A stretch of 64,000 nucleotides of DNA from Clostridium disporicum (GCF_001405015.1 NZ_CYZX01000002.1:1-64000); one strand, 5' to 3'. Shown: positions 26,907 through 36,309, numbered from the stretch's first letter. Numbers and translations are program-made. Notes: a model not told the origin generated them from the letters alone.

Positions 26907-27931
26907 TTAAAAGAAAATATAAATCTATATTAATAAAAATATGTATAGTACTTATTTTTATATTACTTTTATCAATTTATTTTTTTTATGATCCAGTACG
27001 TTCTGTTGTAAATTTAATATTAATATCTTTTATTATAGCCTATGCAATAAAGCCTCTAAGAAACTATTTCTGTGATAAGTTTAAAATTTCTAAAAGAATA
27101 TCATCTTTAATTATAATTATCTTATCCATAGGTTTATTTACTACTATAATATATTTTATAGTTCCTACTATAATTTATGAAAGTGGAAATTTTGGAGTTA
27201 TGTTAGATAATGTTGAATTGTATTTAATGAATATGGCTAATAAACTTAATTTAAGTGATTTGAGTTTGTTTGAAACTGCATACATTCAAATAAATGAAAA
27301 AATAAATTTGTTTTTAGCATCTTTATCAGGAAATTTAATAGACAATATAGCTTCTATTTTAGAAAATTTAGTTGGATTTGCTATAGTTCCTGTAGTGGCA
27401 TATTATTTTTTGGCTGATGGGGAGCTTATATATAACAAATTGTTATTAATATTCCCAACAGATAAAAGGATATTAATTAGAAAAATAAATGGTAATATTG
27501 ACAAGGTTCTAAGTAGGTATATTATCAGTCAGTTATTATTATCAGGAATTATTGGTGTGCTAACTTTTATAATGTTAATAATCTTAGGAATAAAATTGCC
27601 ACTTATATTAGCTATACTTAATGCAATAGCTAATATCATCCCTTATTTCGGCCCAATTATAGGGGGAGCTCCTATAGTATTTATAGCATTAATGCAATCA
27701 CCTACAAAAGCTATATTAGCTCTAATAGGCGCATTTGTAATTCAACAGATTGAAGGAGATTTGCTTGCGCCTAAAATTACTGGGGTATGTATAAATTTTC
27801 ATCCTATAATCATTATTATATTGCTTATATTAGGTGGTAAAATTGGAGGAGCTGCTGGAATGATCTTAGCTGTTCCTATATTGGTTATAATAAAAGTGAT
27901 ATATGATGATATTAATTATTACTTATTTTAA
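26903..27931 (+). CDS. AI-2E family transporter (PerM/YtvI type)
   Basis: This 342-residue polytopic membrane protein has about eight hydrophobic segments. The family-typical block near residues 235-290 contains NAIANIIPYFGPIIGGAPIV and IQQIEGDLLAPKITG. AI-2E proteins are variously linked to autoinducer export or Na+/H+ exchange; the substrate here cannot be told. The start is GTG overlapping the stop of the PRC-barrel gene (GTGA). No terminator was seen before the alaS leader promoter. Confidence 0.87.
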   Translation: MIKRKYKSILIKICIVLIFILLLSIYFFYDPVRSVVNLILISFIIAYAIKPLRNYFCDKFKISKRISSLIIIILSIGLFTTIIYFIVPTIIYESGNFGVMLDNVELYLMNMANKLNLSDLSLFETAYIQINEKINLFLASLSGNLIDNIASILENLVGFAIVPVVAYYFLADGELIYNKLLLIFPTDKRILIRKINGNIDKVLSRYIISQLLLSGIIGVLTFIMLIILGIKLPLILAILNAIANIIPYFGPIIGGAPIVFIALMQSPTKAILALIGAFVIQQIEGDLLAPKITGVCINFHPIIIIILLILGGKIGGAAGMILAVPILVIIKVIYDDINYYLF

Positions 27932-27940
27932 GGATAAGAA

Positions 27941-27969
27941 TTGACATAATGCTATAAATAAACTATAAT
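27941..27969 (+). promoter_or_regulatory. Sigma-A promoter of the alaS leader
   Basis: TTGACA (27941-27946), a 17-base spacer and TATAAT (27964-27969): full consensus. Confidence 0.88.
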
Positions 27970-27999
27970 TTGCCTAGGAATAAACAAATAAATATAAAA

Positions 28000-28197
28000 G
28001 ACGATGAAAAGAATGAGTAGGTATGTAATAAATATAAAGAGAGGAAGTGGTTGGTGCAAACTTCTTATTTATCATATTGAAGCTATCTTGGAGTCTTTAT
28101 GCTTTAAGTGATGTGCAATTTAGTACATAATTAGGGTGGTACCGCGGAATTCAAGTTTTCGTCCCTTGTTTTTAGGGATGAAGACTTTTTTATTTTA
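28000..28197 (+). promoter_or_regulatory. T-box riboswitch (alanine), upstream of alaS
   Basis: The leader has the start of stem I (GATGAAAAGAATGAGTAG at 28003-28020), a candidate specifier GCT at 28082-28084 (alanine) in the context TGAAGCTATC, and the canonical T-box AGGGTGGTACCGCG at 28133-28146. A terminator follows: 28153-28166 pairs with 28174-28187, then T-rich. Uncharged tRNA-Ala would stabilise the antiterminator and switch on alaS. Confidence 0.95.
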
Positions 28198-28233
28198 TAA
28201 AATTATAATAATAGTAAAAATGGAGGAAATTAT

Positions 28234-30882
28234 ATGCAATTCATAGGAGCAAATGATTTAAGAGAGCAATTTTTAAAGTTCTTTGAATCTAAAGAACACT
28301 TAAGAATGGAAAGTTTTCCATTAGTACCTAAGAACGATAATAGTTTATTATTGATTAATGCTGGTATGGCACCGCTTAAGCCATATTTTACAGGTATACA
28401 AACCCCACCAAGTAAGAGAGTAACTACATGTCAAAAGTGTATAAGAACCGGTGATATTGAAAATGTTGGTAAGACATCAAGACACGGTACTTTCTTTGAA
28501 ATGTTAGGAAATTTCTCCTTTGGAGACTATTTTAAAAATGAAATTATTCCATGGTCATGGGAATTTGTAACTGAAGTTTTAAAGTTACCTAAAGAAAAAC
28601 TATACGTAACTATTTATTTAGAAGATGATGAAGCTTATGATATTTGGACTTCTAAAACTGATATAGACCCAAATAGAATTTTTAGATTAGGTAAGGATGA
28701 TAACTTCTGGGAAGTTGGAACTGTTGGACCATGTGGGCCTTGTACTGAAATACATTTTGATAGAGGTGTAGACGTAGCACCAGTTACAAATGTTGAAGAT
28801 TTCGTAGCTGCATCTGATGCAGATAGAATAGTTGAATTCTGGAACCTAGTATTTATTCAATTTGATAAACAAGAAGATGGAAGCTATGCTCCATTAAAGA
28901 ATAAAAATATAGATACAGGTATGGGATTAGAAAGAATTGCAACTATAATGCAAGGTGTTGATAACATATTTGAAATAGATACAGTTAAAAATATACTAAA
29001 TAGAGTATCTAAGCTATCTGGTGTTGAATACGGAAAAGAAAGTAACACTGATGTATCTTTAAGAATTATAACAGATCACGTTAAAGCTGTTACAATGCTT
29101 ATATCTGATGGTGTTCAACCAAGTAATGAAGGTAGAGGTTATGTTTTAAGAAGATTACTTAGAAGAGCTGCTAGACATGGAAGACTTATCGGAATTAAAG
29201 GCTTATTCCTAAAGGAAGTTGTAGATGCTGTAATAGAAAATTACGGTGGATCATATCCTCAACTAGTAGAAAATAAAGAGTATATTACGAAGATAATAAC
29301 TTTAGAAGAAGAAAGATTTAATGAGACAATTGATGCTGGTATGAATATATTATCAGGTTATATTGCGGAGTTAGAAGAGATAGGAACTAAAGTTTTAAGT
29401 GGTGAAAAAGCATTTAAGCTTTATGATACTTATGGATTCCCTATAGAATTAACAGAAGAGATTTTAGAAGAAAAAGAGATGACTGTTGATTCAGAAGAGT
29501 TTAAGAAGGAAATGGAAGCTCAAAGAGAAAGAGCTAGAAGTGCAAGAGGCGAAACTTCGTATATGGGAAGTGAAGAAGTTCCAATAAATAAAGTTAAAGC
29601 AGATGTAGAAACTGAATTTATTGGATATACTGATACTATAGGAACAGGAAAAGTTGTAGTTCTAGCAACAGATGAAGAGTTTGTTGAAGAATTATCAGAA
29701 GGAAATAAAGGTTATATTCTAACAGATAAAACTCCTTTTTATGCAGAAATGGGTGGTCAAATAGGTGACACAGGTATAATAGAAGGAGAAAATGGAACAG
29801 CATTAGTTTATAATACTAAGAAAAATGTTGGTGGAAAAACTATTCATTATGTTGAAGTTAAAAATGGAACTATAAAAATTAATGATGTTGTAACTTTAAA
29901 GGTTGATAAGGTTAGAAGAAATAGTGTTTGTAAAAACCATACTGCAACTCACATGTTACAAGCAGCTTTAAAGGAAATAGTAGGATCACATATACATCAA
30001 GCAGGTTCATATGTTGATAATGAAAGATTAAGATTTGACTTTACTCACTTCCAAGGGTTAACAATTGAAGAAATTGAAAAAGTTGAAGATTTAGTTAATG
30101 AAAAGATAATGGAAGTTGATTCTGTATGCACTAAGTTAATGACAATTGACGAAGCTAAAGCATCAGGTGCAACTGCACTGTTTGATGAAAAGTATGGAGA
30201 TAAGGTAAGAGTTGTATCAGCTGGTGAGTTCTCAAAAGAATTATGTGGTGGTACTCATGTTAGTAATGTTGGAGAGATTGGTTTCTTTAAAATTATATCT
30301 GAGACTGGTGTTGCAGCTGGAATAAGAAGAATTGAAGCTTTAACAGGTAAAAATGCTATAAGATATATGGAAGAAAAACAAAGACTATTAAAAGAAGCGT
30401 GTTCAACACTAAAATGTAATGAGAAAGATATCTTAAAGAAGATTGCATCTCAAGGAAATGAAATAAAGGAAAAAGATAAGGAAATAGCTGAATTAAAAGC
30501 TAAACTAACTTCAGGTGCAGAAGATGATATATTAAATTCTGCAAGAGATATATCTGGAATTAAAGCTATAGCTTATGGATTAGAAGGCGTTGATGGAAAT
30601 GCTTTAAGAGATTTAGCTGATAAAATTAGAAGTAAGATGAGTAGTGGTGTGGTAATCTTATTAAGTAATGGTGGAGATAAGGTTAATTTAGTGGCTATGG
30701 CAACTAAAGATGTATTAGCTAATGGAATCCATTGTGGAAAGATTATAAAAGAAGTTGCAGCTGTTGTTGGTGGCGGCGGTGGAGGAAGACCGGATATGGC
30801 TCAAGCTGGTGGTAAGAATCCAAGTAATATTTCACAAGCTATCGAAGTTGCTTACGAAGTAATAGAAAATTTAGTTAAGTAA
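28234..30882 (+). CDS. alaS: Alanyl-tRNA synthetase
   Basis: AlaS charges tRNA-Ala and edits mischarged Ser and Gly. The 882-residue length is normal. The class II catalytic core is at residues about 1-250 with motif 1 in LINAGMAPLKPYF and motif 2 in TRHGTFFEMLGNFSFGDYF. The tRNA-recognition domain follows. The editing domain has the zinc-site histidines in NHTATHMLQ and the cysteine in CGGTHV. The C-Ala domain ends with the Gly-rich GGGGGGRPDMAQAGGK. It is controlled by its own T-box. Confidence 0.98.
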   Translation: MQFIGANDLREQFLKFFESKEHLRMESFPLVPKNDNSLLLINAGMAPLKPYFTGIQTPPSKRVTTCQKCIRTGDIENVGKTSRHGTFFEMLGNFSFGDYFKNEIIPWSWEFVTEVLKLPKEKLYVTIYLEDDEAYDIWTSKTDIDPNRIFRLGKDDNFWEVGTVGPCGPCTEIHFDRGVDVAPVTNVEDFVAASDADRIVEFWNLVFIQFDKQEDGSYAPLKNKNIDTGMGLERIATIMQGVDNIFEIDTVKNILNRVSKLSGVEYGKESNTDVSLRIITDHVKAVTMLISDGVQPSNEGRGYVLRRLLRRAARHGRLIGIKGLFLKEVVDAVIENYGGSYPQLVENKEYITKIITLEEERFNETIDAGMNILSGYIAELEEIGTKVLSGEKAFKLYDTYGFPIELTEEILEEKEMTVDSEEFKKEMEAQRERARSARGETSYMGSEEVPINKVKADVETEFIGYTDTIGTGKVVVLATDEEFVEELSEGNKGYILTDKTPFYAEMGGQIGDTGIIEGENGTALVYNTKKNVGGKTIHYVEVKNGTIKINDVVTLKVDKVRRNSVCKNHTATHMLQAALKEIVGSHIHQAGSYVDNERLRFDFTHFQGLTIEEIEKVEDLVNEKIMEVDSVCTKLMTIDEAKASGATALFDEKYGDKVRVVSAGEFSKELCGGTHVSNVGEIGFFKIISETGVAAGIRRIEALTGKNAIRYMEEKQRLLKEACSTLKCNEKDILKKIASQGNEIKEKDKEIAELKAKLTSGAEDDILNSARDISGIKAIAYGLEGVDGNALRDLADKIRSKMSSGVVILLSNGGDKVNLVAMATKDVLANGIHCGKIIKEVAAVVGGGGGGRPDMAQAGGKNPSNISQAIEVAYEVIENLVK

Positions 30883-30930
30883 AATAGTATACTTTTATAA
30901 AGTTTTGTTATATAATTAAGTTAACAATAT

Positions 30931-30959
30931 TTGAATAAATAATCTAAAAGTGATAATAC
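30931..30959 (+). promoter_or_regulatory. Candidate promoter of ireB
   Basis: TTGAAT (30931-30936) and TAATAC (30954-30959) are 17 bases apart; an alternative -10, TGATAAT, overlaps it. Confidence 0.45.
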
Positions 30960-30981
30960 TATTAATAGTTGTAAAAAACGT

Positions 30982-31015
30982 AAGGGGGTGAGCTGCAAAT
31001 AAGCAGCACAGTATG
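30982..31015 (+). promoter_or_regulatory. Unusual ireB translation-start region with hairpin
   Basis: The only good Shine-Dalgarno, AAGGGGGTG (30982-30990), ends 22 bases before the ATG at 31013. Between them GCTGC (30992-30996) pairs with GCAGC (31003-31007), which would bring the site to normal distance. A GTG at 30988 also opens a four-codon frame ending in TAA. Confidence 0.55.
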
Positions 31016-31270
31016 GAAAACAATCTTGACAGAACAATGCAATTCAACTTAGGTGTTGATAAAGAAGATTTAACAAAGTCTATATTAACAGATGTATATA
31101 AGGCATTAAAAGAAAAAGGCTATAATCCTGTAAATCAATTAGTTGGATATTTAATTTCAGGAGACCCTTCTTACATTACAAGTTACAACGGAGCAAGGGC
31201 TTTACTTAGAAAGCTTGAAAGAGATGAAATACTAGAAGAAGTAATAAAATCTTATTTAGAAATAAAGTAG
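31013..31270 (+). CDS. ireB: IreB family regulatory phosphoprotein (DUF965)
   Basis: This 85-residue protein matches the IreB/YrzL family: RTMQFNLGVDKEDLTKSIL, then VYKALKEKGYNPVNQLVGYLISGDPSYITSYNGARALLRKLERDEI. In Enterococcus, IreB is a substrate of the PASTA kinase IreK and modulates cell-wall stress resistance. The N-terminal threonine in the DRT segment corresponds to the region phosphorylated there. It is small, soluble and full length. It precedes ruvX, the conserved Firmicute order. Confidence 0.9.
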   Translation: MENNLDRTMQFNLGVDKEDLTKSILTDVYKALKEKGYNPVNQLVGYLISGDPSYITSYNGARALLRKLERDEILEEVIKSYLEIK

Positions 31271-31300
31271 AAAGTGCCCGTTAATCGGGCACTTTTAATT
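31271..31300 (+). terminator. Hairpin/attenuator between ireB and ruvX
   Basis: AAAGTGCCCG (31271-31280) pairs perfectly with CGGGCACTTT (31286-31295), then TTAATTT. The next start is at 31314, so this probably sets relative expression. Confidence 0.75.
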
Positions 31301-31313
31301 TAAGGAGTTTTTA

Positions 31314-31733
31314 ATGAGAATATTAGGGCTAGATGTTGGTTCAAAGACTATAGGAGTAGCTTTAAGTGATCCCCTAGGATGGACAGCACAAGGAATTACA
31401 ACTATTAGAAGGACAAAAAAAGAACAAGATATAGAAGAAGTTCATAAGATATGTAAGGAATATGGTGTAGAAACTATAGTTATTGGATTACCTAAAAATA
31501 TGAATGGAACTATAGGAGAGTCTGGGGAGAGAGTTATTGCTCTAGCAGAAGTAATTAAAGAGAAAACTGGCTTGCCTATAGAAATGTGGGATGAAAGACT
31601 AACTACTGTTGCTGCACATAGAGCAATGCTAGAAGCAGATCTTTCAAGAGGAAAGAGAAAAAAGATTGTTGATAAGATAGCTGCAATATACATACTTCAA
31701 GGTTATCTTGACAAGTTAAGACTTAGTAAATAA
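31314..31733 (+). CDS. ruvX: YqgF/RuvX putative Holliday junction resolvase / pre-16S rRNA nuclease
   Basis: This 139-residue RNase H-fold protein has the acidic first strand LGLDVGSKTIGVALSDPLG, the VIGLPKNMNG loop and the second acidic site in MWDERLTTVAAHR. The family is proposed to resolve recombination junctions and, in E. coli, to mature the 5' end of 16S rRNA. Length is normal. It sits in the conserved alaS-ireB-ruvX-DUF1292 order of Firmicutes. Confidence 0.93.
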   Translation: MRILGLDVGSKTIGVALSDPLGWTAQGITTIRRTKKEQDIEEVHKICKEYGVETIVIGLPKNMNGTIGESGERVIALAEVIKEKTGLPIEMWDERLTTVAAHRAMLEADLSRGKRKKIVDKIAAIYILQGYLDKLRLSK

Positions 31734-31785
31734 AAAAATGACAATACATTAAAATAAAATTTAAAATGATTCAAAGGAGAAAAAA

Positions 31786-32058
31786 ATGGAAAAAGAATTA
31801 GAAAACATTAAATTATACGATGAAGATGGAAATGAAATAAACTTAAAGGTAATAGCTTTTTTTGATGTGGTTAATCCAGATAACGATGAGAAATGTGAAT
31901 ATGTTATAGTAGAAGATGAAGCATATCCAGATGAAAATCCATTTGCTTTAAAAGTAACTAAGGATGAAGATGGAGAAGAAGCTTTTGAACTAATAGATAA
32001 TGAAGTAGAACTAGCAGCTGTAGAAGAAGCATATAATACTATTTTTATTGATGAATAA
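31786..32058 (+). CDS. DUF1292 family protein (YrzB-like)
   Basis: This 90-residue, very acidic protein has the family pattern: an N-terminal I-x-LYDEDGNEI strand, then FDVVNPDNDEKCEYVIV and a C-terminal AYNTIFID. Its function is unknown, but the gene is conserved next to ruvX in Firmicutes, as here. GGAG precedes the ATG. No cysteine pair, signal or membrane segment. Confidence 0.88.
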   Translation: MEKELENIKLYDEDGNEINLKVIAFFDVVNPDNDEKCEYVIVEDEAYPDENPFALKVTKDEDGEEAFELIDNEVELAAVEEAYNTIFIDE

Positions 32059-32075
32059 ATATATGAAGAGGTGTT

Positions 32076-32543
32076 ATGATGGGAGGAATAAGTATTAATA
32101 TAAATGAACTAAAAGAAAATTTAAAGGAAAAGGGATATAAATTAACGCCTCAAAGAAGAGCTATACTTGATATAATAATAGAAAAAGAAGGTCAACATTT
32201 AACTGCAGAAGAGATTTATGATGAAGTAAAGAAAAGATGTCCTGATATAGGTTTAGCAACAGTATACAGAACAGTATTACTTTTAGAAGAAGTTAATGTT
32301 ATATATAAATTAGATTTAAATGATGGATGTAGTAGATATGAATTAGTTCATAGTGATGAGGAGCATAGACATCATCACTTAGTATGCAATAAGTGTAAAA
32401 GAGTTTATGAAGTTCAAGATGATTTATTAGAAGAACTTGAAGAAAGAATAGAAAAAACTTATAAATTCAAGATATTAGATCATAGTGTAAAGTTTTTTGG
32501 AATTTGTTCAGAGTGTTGCGACTGTAACGAAGACTTAAAATAA
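32076..32543 (+). CDS. fur: Fur-family metal-responsive regulator
   Basis: This 155-residue protein has the N-terminal winged helix (KLTPQRRAILDII, then IGLATVYRTVLLLEE) and a C-terminal dimerisation domain with the metal-binding HSDEEHRHHHLVCNKCKRVYE and a second CxxC pair in GICSECCDC. The HHHLVC segment and CxxC zinc sites are those of Fur. PerR is the alternative, since single-residue differences separate the two and I cannot assign them by eye. Expected role: repression of iron uptake when iron is plentiful. It follows the DUF1292 gene by 17 bases. Confidence 0.85.
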   Translation: MMGGISININELKENLKEKGYKLTPQRRAILDIIIEKEGQHLTAEEIYDEVKKRCPDIGLATVYRTVLLLEEVNVIYKLDLNDGCSRYELVHSDEEHRHHHLVCNKCKRVYEVQDDLLEELEERIEKTYKFKILDHSVKFFGICSECCDCNEDLK

Positions 32544-32607
32544 GGGGGAACTCTCGCTTAAAAGCGTGATTGATACATATACAAGAAAGAGATGAAGGAG
32601 GGGACAT

Positions 32608-34275
32608 ATGAAAAACGAAAAAGCTAAAGTTAAGATTATTCCTTTAGGCGGAGTAAACGAGATAGGAAAAAATCTAACAGCTATCGAATACAAAAATGAT
32701 ATTGTTATAATAGATTGTGGCTTAAGATTTCCAGATGAAGATATGTTTGGAATTGATTTAGTTATTCCAGATATAACATATCTTCTTAAAAATAGAGAAA
32801 GAGTTACAGGGATTTTTCTAACCCACGGACACGAAGACCATATAGGAGCATTACCATACTTTTTAAAGCAATTAAATGTACCGGTATATGGAACAAAACT
32901 AACTTTAGGGATAGTAGAAACAAAGCTTAAGGAACATGGATTATTAAGCACAACAGAATTGATTAGGGTTAAACCTAGAGATGTCATAAGACTAAATTCT
33001 GTTTCAGTAGAATTTATCAAAACAAATCACTCTATAGCAGATTCAGTTGCTATAGCAATTCATACACCACTTGGAGTGGTGCTTCATACAGGAGACTTTA
33101 AGGTTGATTATACACCAATTGATGGTGAACCAATGGATTTTGCAAGGTTTGCAGAATTAGGTAAAAAGGGTGTACTTGTAATGATGGCAGACTCAACAAA
33201 TGTTGAGAGACCTGGATATACTATGTCTGAAAAAGTGGTTGGTGAAAGTTTAGTTAAAATATTTGGTAAAGCTAAAGGAAGAATTATAATAGCAACTTTT
33301 GCTTCAAATATCCATAGAATTCAGCAAATAATAGAGGCCGGTAAAATTTACGGCAGAAAAGTTGCTGTTTCTGGAAGAAGTATGGAAAATAATATGCAAG
33401 TTGCTATGGATCTTGGTTATATAGATGTAGATAAAGAAACACTTATAGGTATAGATCATATTAACAAATATAATGATAATGAATTAGTTGTTATTACTAC
33501 AGGAAGTCAAGGCGAGCCGATGTCAGCTCTTTCAAGAATGGCTTCATCAGATCATAGAAAAGTAAATATAAAACAAGGAGATACAGTAATTATATCTGCG
33601 ACACCTATTCCAGGAAATGAAAAGCTTGTATCTAGAGTTATTAATCAGCTTTTCAAAAACGGTGCAGATGTTATTTACGAATCTTTAGCACAAATTCATG
33701 TATCAGGTCATGCTTATCAAGAAGAGTTAAAGTTAATGCAAGCATTAGTAAAACCAAAGTTCTTTATACCAGTTCATGGTGAATATAGACATTTAAAGAA
33801 GCATGGAGAGCTTGCTATGTCAGTAGGATTGCCAGAAAACAATCTTATTATTGCTGATATAGGAGATGTAATCGAGGTTACACGAAACTCTATAAAGAAA
33901 AATGGATCAGTGGCTGCAGGGCAAGTGTTTGTTGATGGATTAGGCGTTGGTGATGTTGGAAATATAGTTTTAAGAGATAGAAAACATTTATCTCAAGATG
34001 GTATTTTAACAGTAGTAGTAACATTATCAAAGGAAAATAAAGCAATTGTTGCAGGACCAGACATTATATCTAGAGGATTTGTTTATGTAAGGGAATCTGA
34101 ACCATTGATGGATGAAGCGAGAGATATAGTTAAATCTATATTATTAGAGTGTGAAGAAAAGAAGATAAATGATTGGGCTACATTAAAGTCTAGAGTAAGA
34201 GATGAACTTAGAAGTTATCTATATGAAAAGACTAAGAGAAAACCGATGATTTTACCAATAATAATGGAAATATAA
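32608..34275 (+). CDS. rnj: Ribonuclease J
   Basis: RNase J is a Firmicute metallo-beta-lactamase/beta-CASP nuclease with 5'-3' exo and endo activity, central to mRNA decay and rRNA maturation. The 555-residue protein has the metal motif HGHEDH at residues 73-78, the later DHLG-like HTGDFKVD, the beta-CASP block with SGRSMENNM and TTGSQGEP, and VHGEYRHLKKH, then a C-terminal domain. Length fits J1/J2 enzymes; which of the two cannot be decided. GGAGGGG precedes the ATG. A minus-strand frame of 161 codons overlapping its 5' end is not a gene. Confidence 0.94.
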   Translation: MKNEKAKVKIIPLGGVNEIGKNLTAIEYKNDIVIIDCGLRFPDEDMFGIDLVIPDITYLLKNRERVTGIFLTHGHEDHIGALPYFLKQLNVPVYGTKLTLGIVETKLKEHGLLSTTELIRVKPRDVIRLNSVSVEFIKTNHSIADSVAIAIHTPLGVVLHTGDFKVDYTPIDGEPMDFARFAELGKKGVLVMMADSTNVERPGYTMSEKVVGESLVKIFGKAKGRIIIATFASNIHRIQQIIEAGKIYGRKVAVSGRSMENNMQVAMDLGYIDVDKETLIGIDHINKYNDNELVVITTGSQGEPMSALSRMASSDHRKVNIKQGDTVIISATPIPGNEKLVSRVINQLFKNGADVIYESLAQIHVSGHAYQEELKLMQALVKPKFFIPVHGEYRHLKKHGELAMSVGLPENNLIIADIGDVIEVTRNSIKKNGSVAAGQVFVDGLGVGDVGNIVLRDRKHLSQDGILTVVVTLSKENKAIVAGPDIISRGFVYVRESEPLMDEARDIVKSILLECEEKKINDWATLKSRVRDELRSYLYEKTKRKPMILPIIMEI

Positions 34276-34282
34276 CTGGAAG

Positions 34283-34311
34283 TTGACAAGAGGTCAAATA
34301 GATAGTAGAAT
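34283..34311 (+). promoter_or_regulatory. Consensus promoter with inverted repeat, upstream of typA
   Basis: TTGACA (34283-34288), a 17-base spacer and TAGAAT (34306-34311). The -35 overlaps the inverted repeat TTGAC-AAGAG-GTCAA (34283-34297). A terminator begins about ten bases after the predicted start site. Confidence 0.6.
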
Positions 34312-34326
34312 AGCTTATAGATTTGG

Positions 34327-34359
34327 AAATTGGATACATGTGTATCCAATTTTCTTTTT
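34327..34359 (+). terminator. Intrinsic terminator between rnj and typA
   Basis: AAATTGGATACA (34327-34338) pairs with TGTATCCAATTT (34341-34352), then CTTTTT. It ends rnj transcripts and also any transcript from the promoter just upstream. Confidence 0.85.
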
Positions 34360-34482
34360 GGGTAAAATATTTATAGGTTTACATTAAAGCAAAGATAATA
34401 ATTTAAATAATTTGAAGTTACTCTTTTAAAACTTCTGACAATATAATTTAAAATTATTATTACAAATTTGGAGGAAATATAT

Positions 34483-36309
34483 ATGGAATTAATAAGTAGA
34501 GATGATATTAGAAATATAGCTATAATAGCTCACGTTGACCATGGTAAGACTACATTAGTTGATGCTATGTTTAAGGAAAGTCACGTATTTAGATCTAATG
34601 AAAAAGTTGATGAAAGAGTTATGGATTCAAATGATTTAGAAAAAGAAAGAGGTATAACAATCCTTTCTAAAAATACTGCAGTTATGTACAATGGAATAAA
34701 GATAAATATTGTAGATACTCCAGGGCATGCTGATTTCGGCGGAGAAGTAGAGCGTGTACTTGATATGGTAGACTCAGTTTTATTAGTAGTAGATTCATAT
34801 GAAGGACCTATGCCACAAACAAAGTTCGTTTTAAAGAAAGCATTAGAATTAAAATTAAAACCAATCGTTGTTATAAATAAAATAGATAAACCGAATGCAA
34901 GACCAGAAGAGGTTATTGATGAAGTATTTGAGTTATTCTTAGAATTAGGTGCAGATGATGAGCAATTAGATTTCCCAATAATATACGCATCAGCAAGAGA
35001 AGGTTTTGCTAGATACAATGTTGAAGATACAAATATGGGAATGGAACCATTATTTAAGACTGTTATAGAGAATGTTGAATGTCCGAAAGGATATATTGAT
35101 GGACCTTTCCAAATGCTTGTAACAAGTTTAGATACTAATGAGTACTTAGGGAAAATTGCTATAGGTAAAATCCACAGAGGAAAAGTAAGAAAAAATCAAC
35201 AAGTTGCATTAGTAAGAAAAGATGGTACAACTTCTACTTATAAGGTATCAGGTGTATTTGGATATAATGGATTACAAAGAGAAGAGGTTCAAGAAGCATC
35301 TTTAGGAGATATAATTGCTTTAAGTGGTGTTGTTGATGCTAATATAGGTGAAACTATAGCAGATTCACAAAATCCAGAAGCTTTACCATACATAGAAATT
35401 GATGAGCCAACATTAAACATGAACTTTATGGTAAATGATTCACCATTTGCAGGTAGAGAAGGTGACTTCGTTACATCAAGACATTTAAGAGATAGATTAA
35501 TGAAAGAGCTTGAAACAAATGTAAGTTTAAGAGTAAATGAGATAACTCCTGATTGCTTCGAAGTTTCAGGAAGAGGAGAATTACACTTATCTATACTTAT
35601 AGAAACAATGAGAAGAGAAGGATTTGAGCTTCAAGTTTCTAAACCAAACGTTATATTTAAAACTATTGACGGTAAAAAGATGGAACCAATGGAATACTTA
35701 ACTATAGATGTACCAGAAGAGTTCATGGGACCTGTTATGGAAAAGATGGGACCAAGAAAAGGTGAAATGGTTAATATGACATCAGCTGTAAATGGTTATA
35801 CTAGATTAGAATTCAATATACCAGCTAGAGGTCTTATCGGATTCAGAAGTGAATTTATGACTGATACAAAAGGTAATGGTATAATGAACCACGTATTTAA
35901 TGGATATGGTCCATATAAAGGAGATATTCCAACAAGAAGCAGAGGTTCAATAGTTTCATTTGAACAAGGGGAAGCAATTGCTTACGGATTATTTAATGCT
36001 CAAGAAAGAGGTAAGTTATTTATAACTCCTGGAACACCAGTATATGAAGGTATGATTGTTGGAGAGTGTTCAAGAGCAGAAGATATAGATATAAATGTAT
36101 GTAAAGGTAAAAAGTTAACAAATACAAGAGCGTCTGGTTCAGATGATGCAGTTAAACTTGTACCAGTTACTCAATTAACATTAGAACAATCATTAGAGTT
36201 TATAAATCATGATGAATTAGTTGAAGTTACTCCTGTTAGTGTAAGAATGAGAAAAAGAGCATTAAATGCTGCTGAAAGAAAGAGATTAATAAGCAGAAGT
36301 AAAAAATAA
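34483..36309 (+). CDS. typA: GTP-binding protein TypA/BipA
   Basis: TypA is a ribosome-associated translational GTPase important in stress and cold. The 608-residue protein has G1 AHVDHGKTT, G2 ERGITI, G3 DTPGHADFGGEV, G4 NKID and G5 ASAREG, followed by EF-G-like domains and the C-terminal domain specific to BipA. The frame opens at TTG 34468, but that triplet lies in the TTTGGAGG Shine-Dalgarno; the ATG at 34483 is seven bases after it and is chosen. The leader from the terminator to the start is 120 bases and includes GAAGTT-N10-AACTTC (34414-34435). Confidence 0.95.
   Translation: MELISRDDIRNIAIIAHVDHGKTTLVDAMFKESHVFRSNEKVDERVMDSNDLEKERGITILSKNTAVMYNGIKINIVDTPGHADFGGEVERVLDMVDSVLLVVDSYEGPMPQTKFVLKKALELKLKPIVVINKIDKPNARPEEVIDEVFELFLELGADDEQLDFPIIYASAREGFARYNVEDTNMGMEPLFKTVIENVECPKGYIDGPFQMLVTSLDTNEYLGKIAIGKIHRGKVRKNQQVALVRKDGTTSTYKVSGVFGYNGLQREEVQEASLGDIIALSGVVDANIGETIADSQNPEALPYIEIDEPTLNMNFMVNDSPFAGREGDFVTSRHLRDRLMKELETNVSLRVNEITPDCFEVSGRGELHLSILIETMRREGFELQVSKPNVIFKTIDGKKMEPMEYLTIDVPEEFMGPVMEKMGPRKGEMVNMTSAVNGYTRLEFNIPARGLIGFRSEFMTDTKGNGIMNHVFNGYGPYKGDIPTRSRGSIVSFEQGEAIAYGLFNAQERGKLFITPGTPVYEGMIVGECSRAEDIDINVCKGKKLTNTRASGSDDAVKLVPVTQLTLEQSLEFINHDELVEVTPVSVRMRKRALNAAERKRLISRSKK

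Noticed and set aside
32553..32568. Short CGCTT/AAGCG hairpin ahead of RNase J
   Set aside because: Only five pairs with a tiny loop; such stems are expected by chance and no regulatory feature accompanies it.
32535..33020. Minus-strand open frame of 161 codons over the 5' end of RNase J
   Set aside because: Low-complexity translation (Ser/Phe/Leu rich) opposite strong RNase J motifs, with no ribosome binding site.
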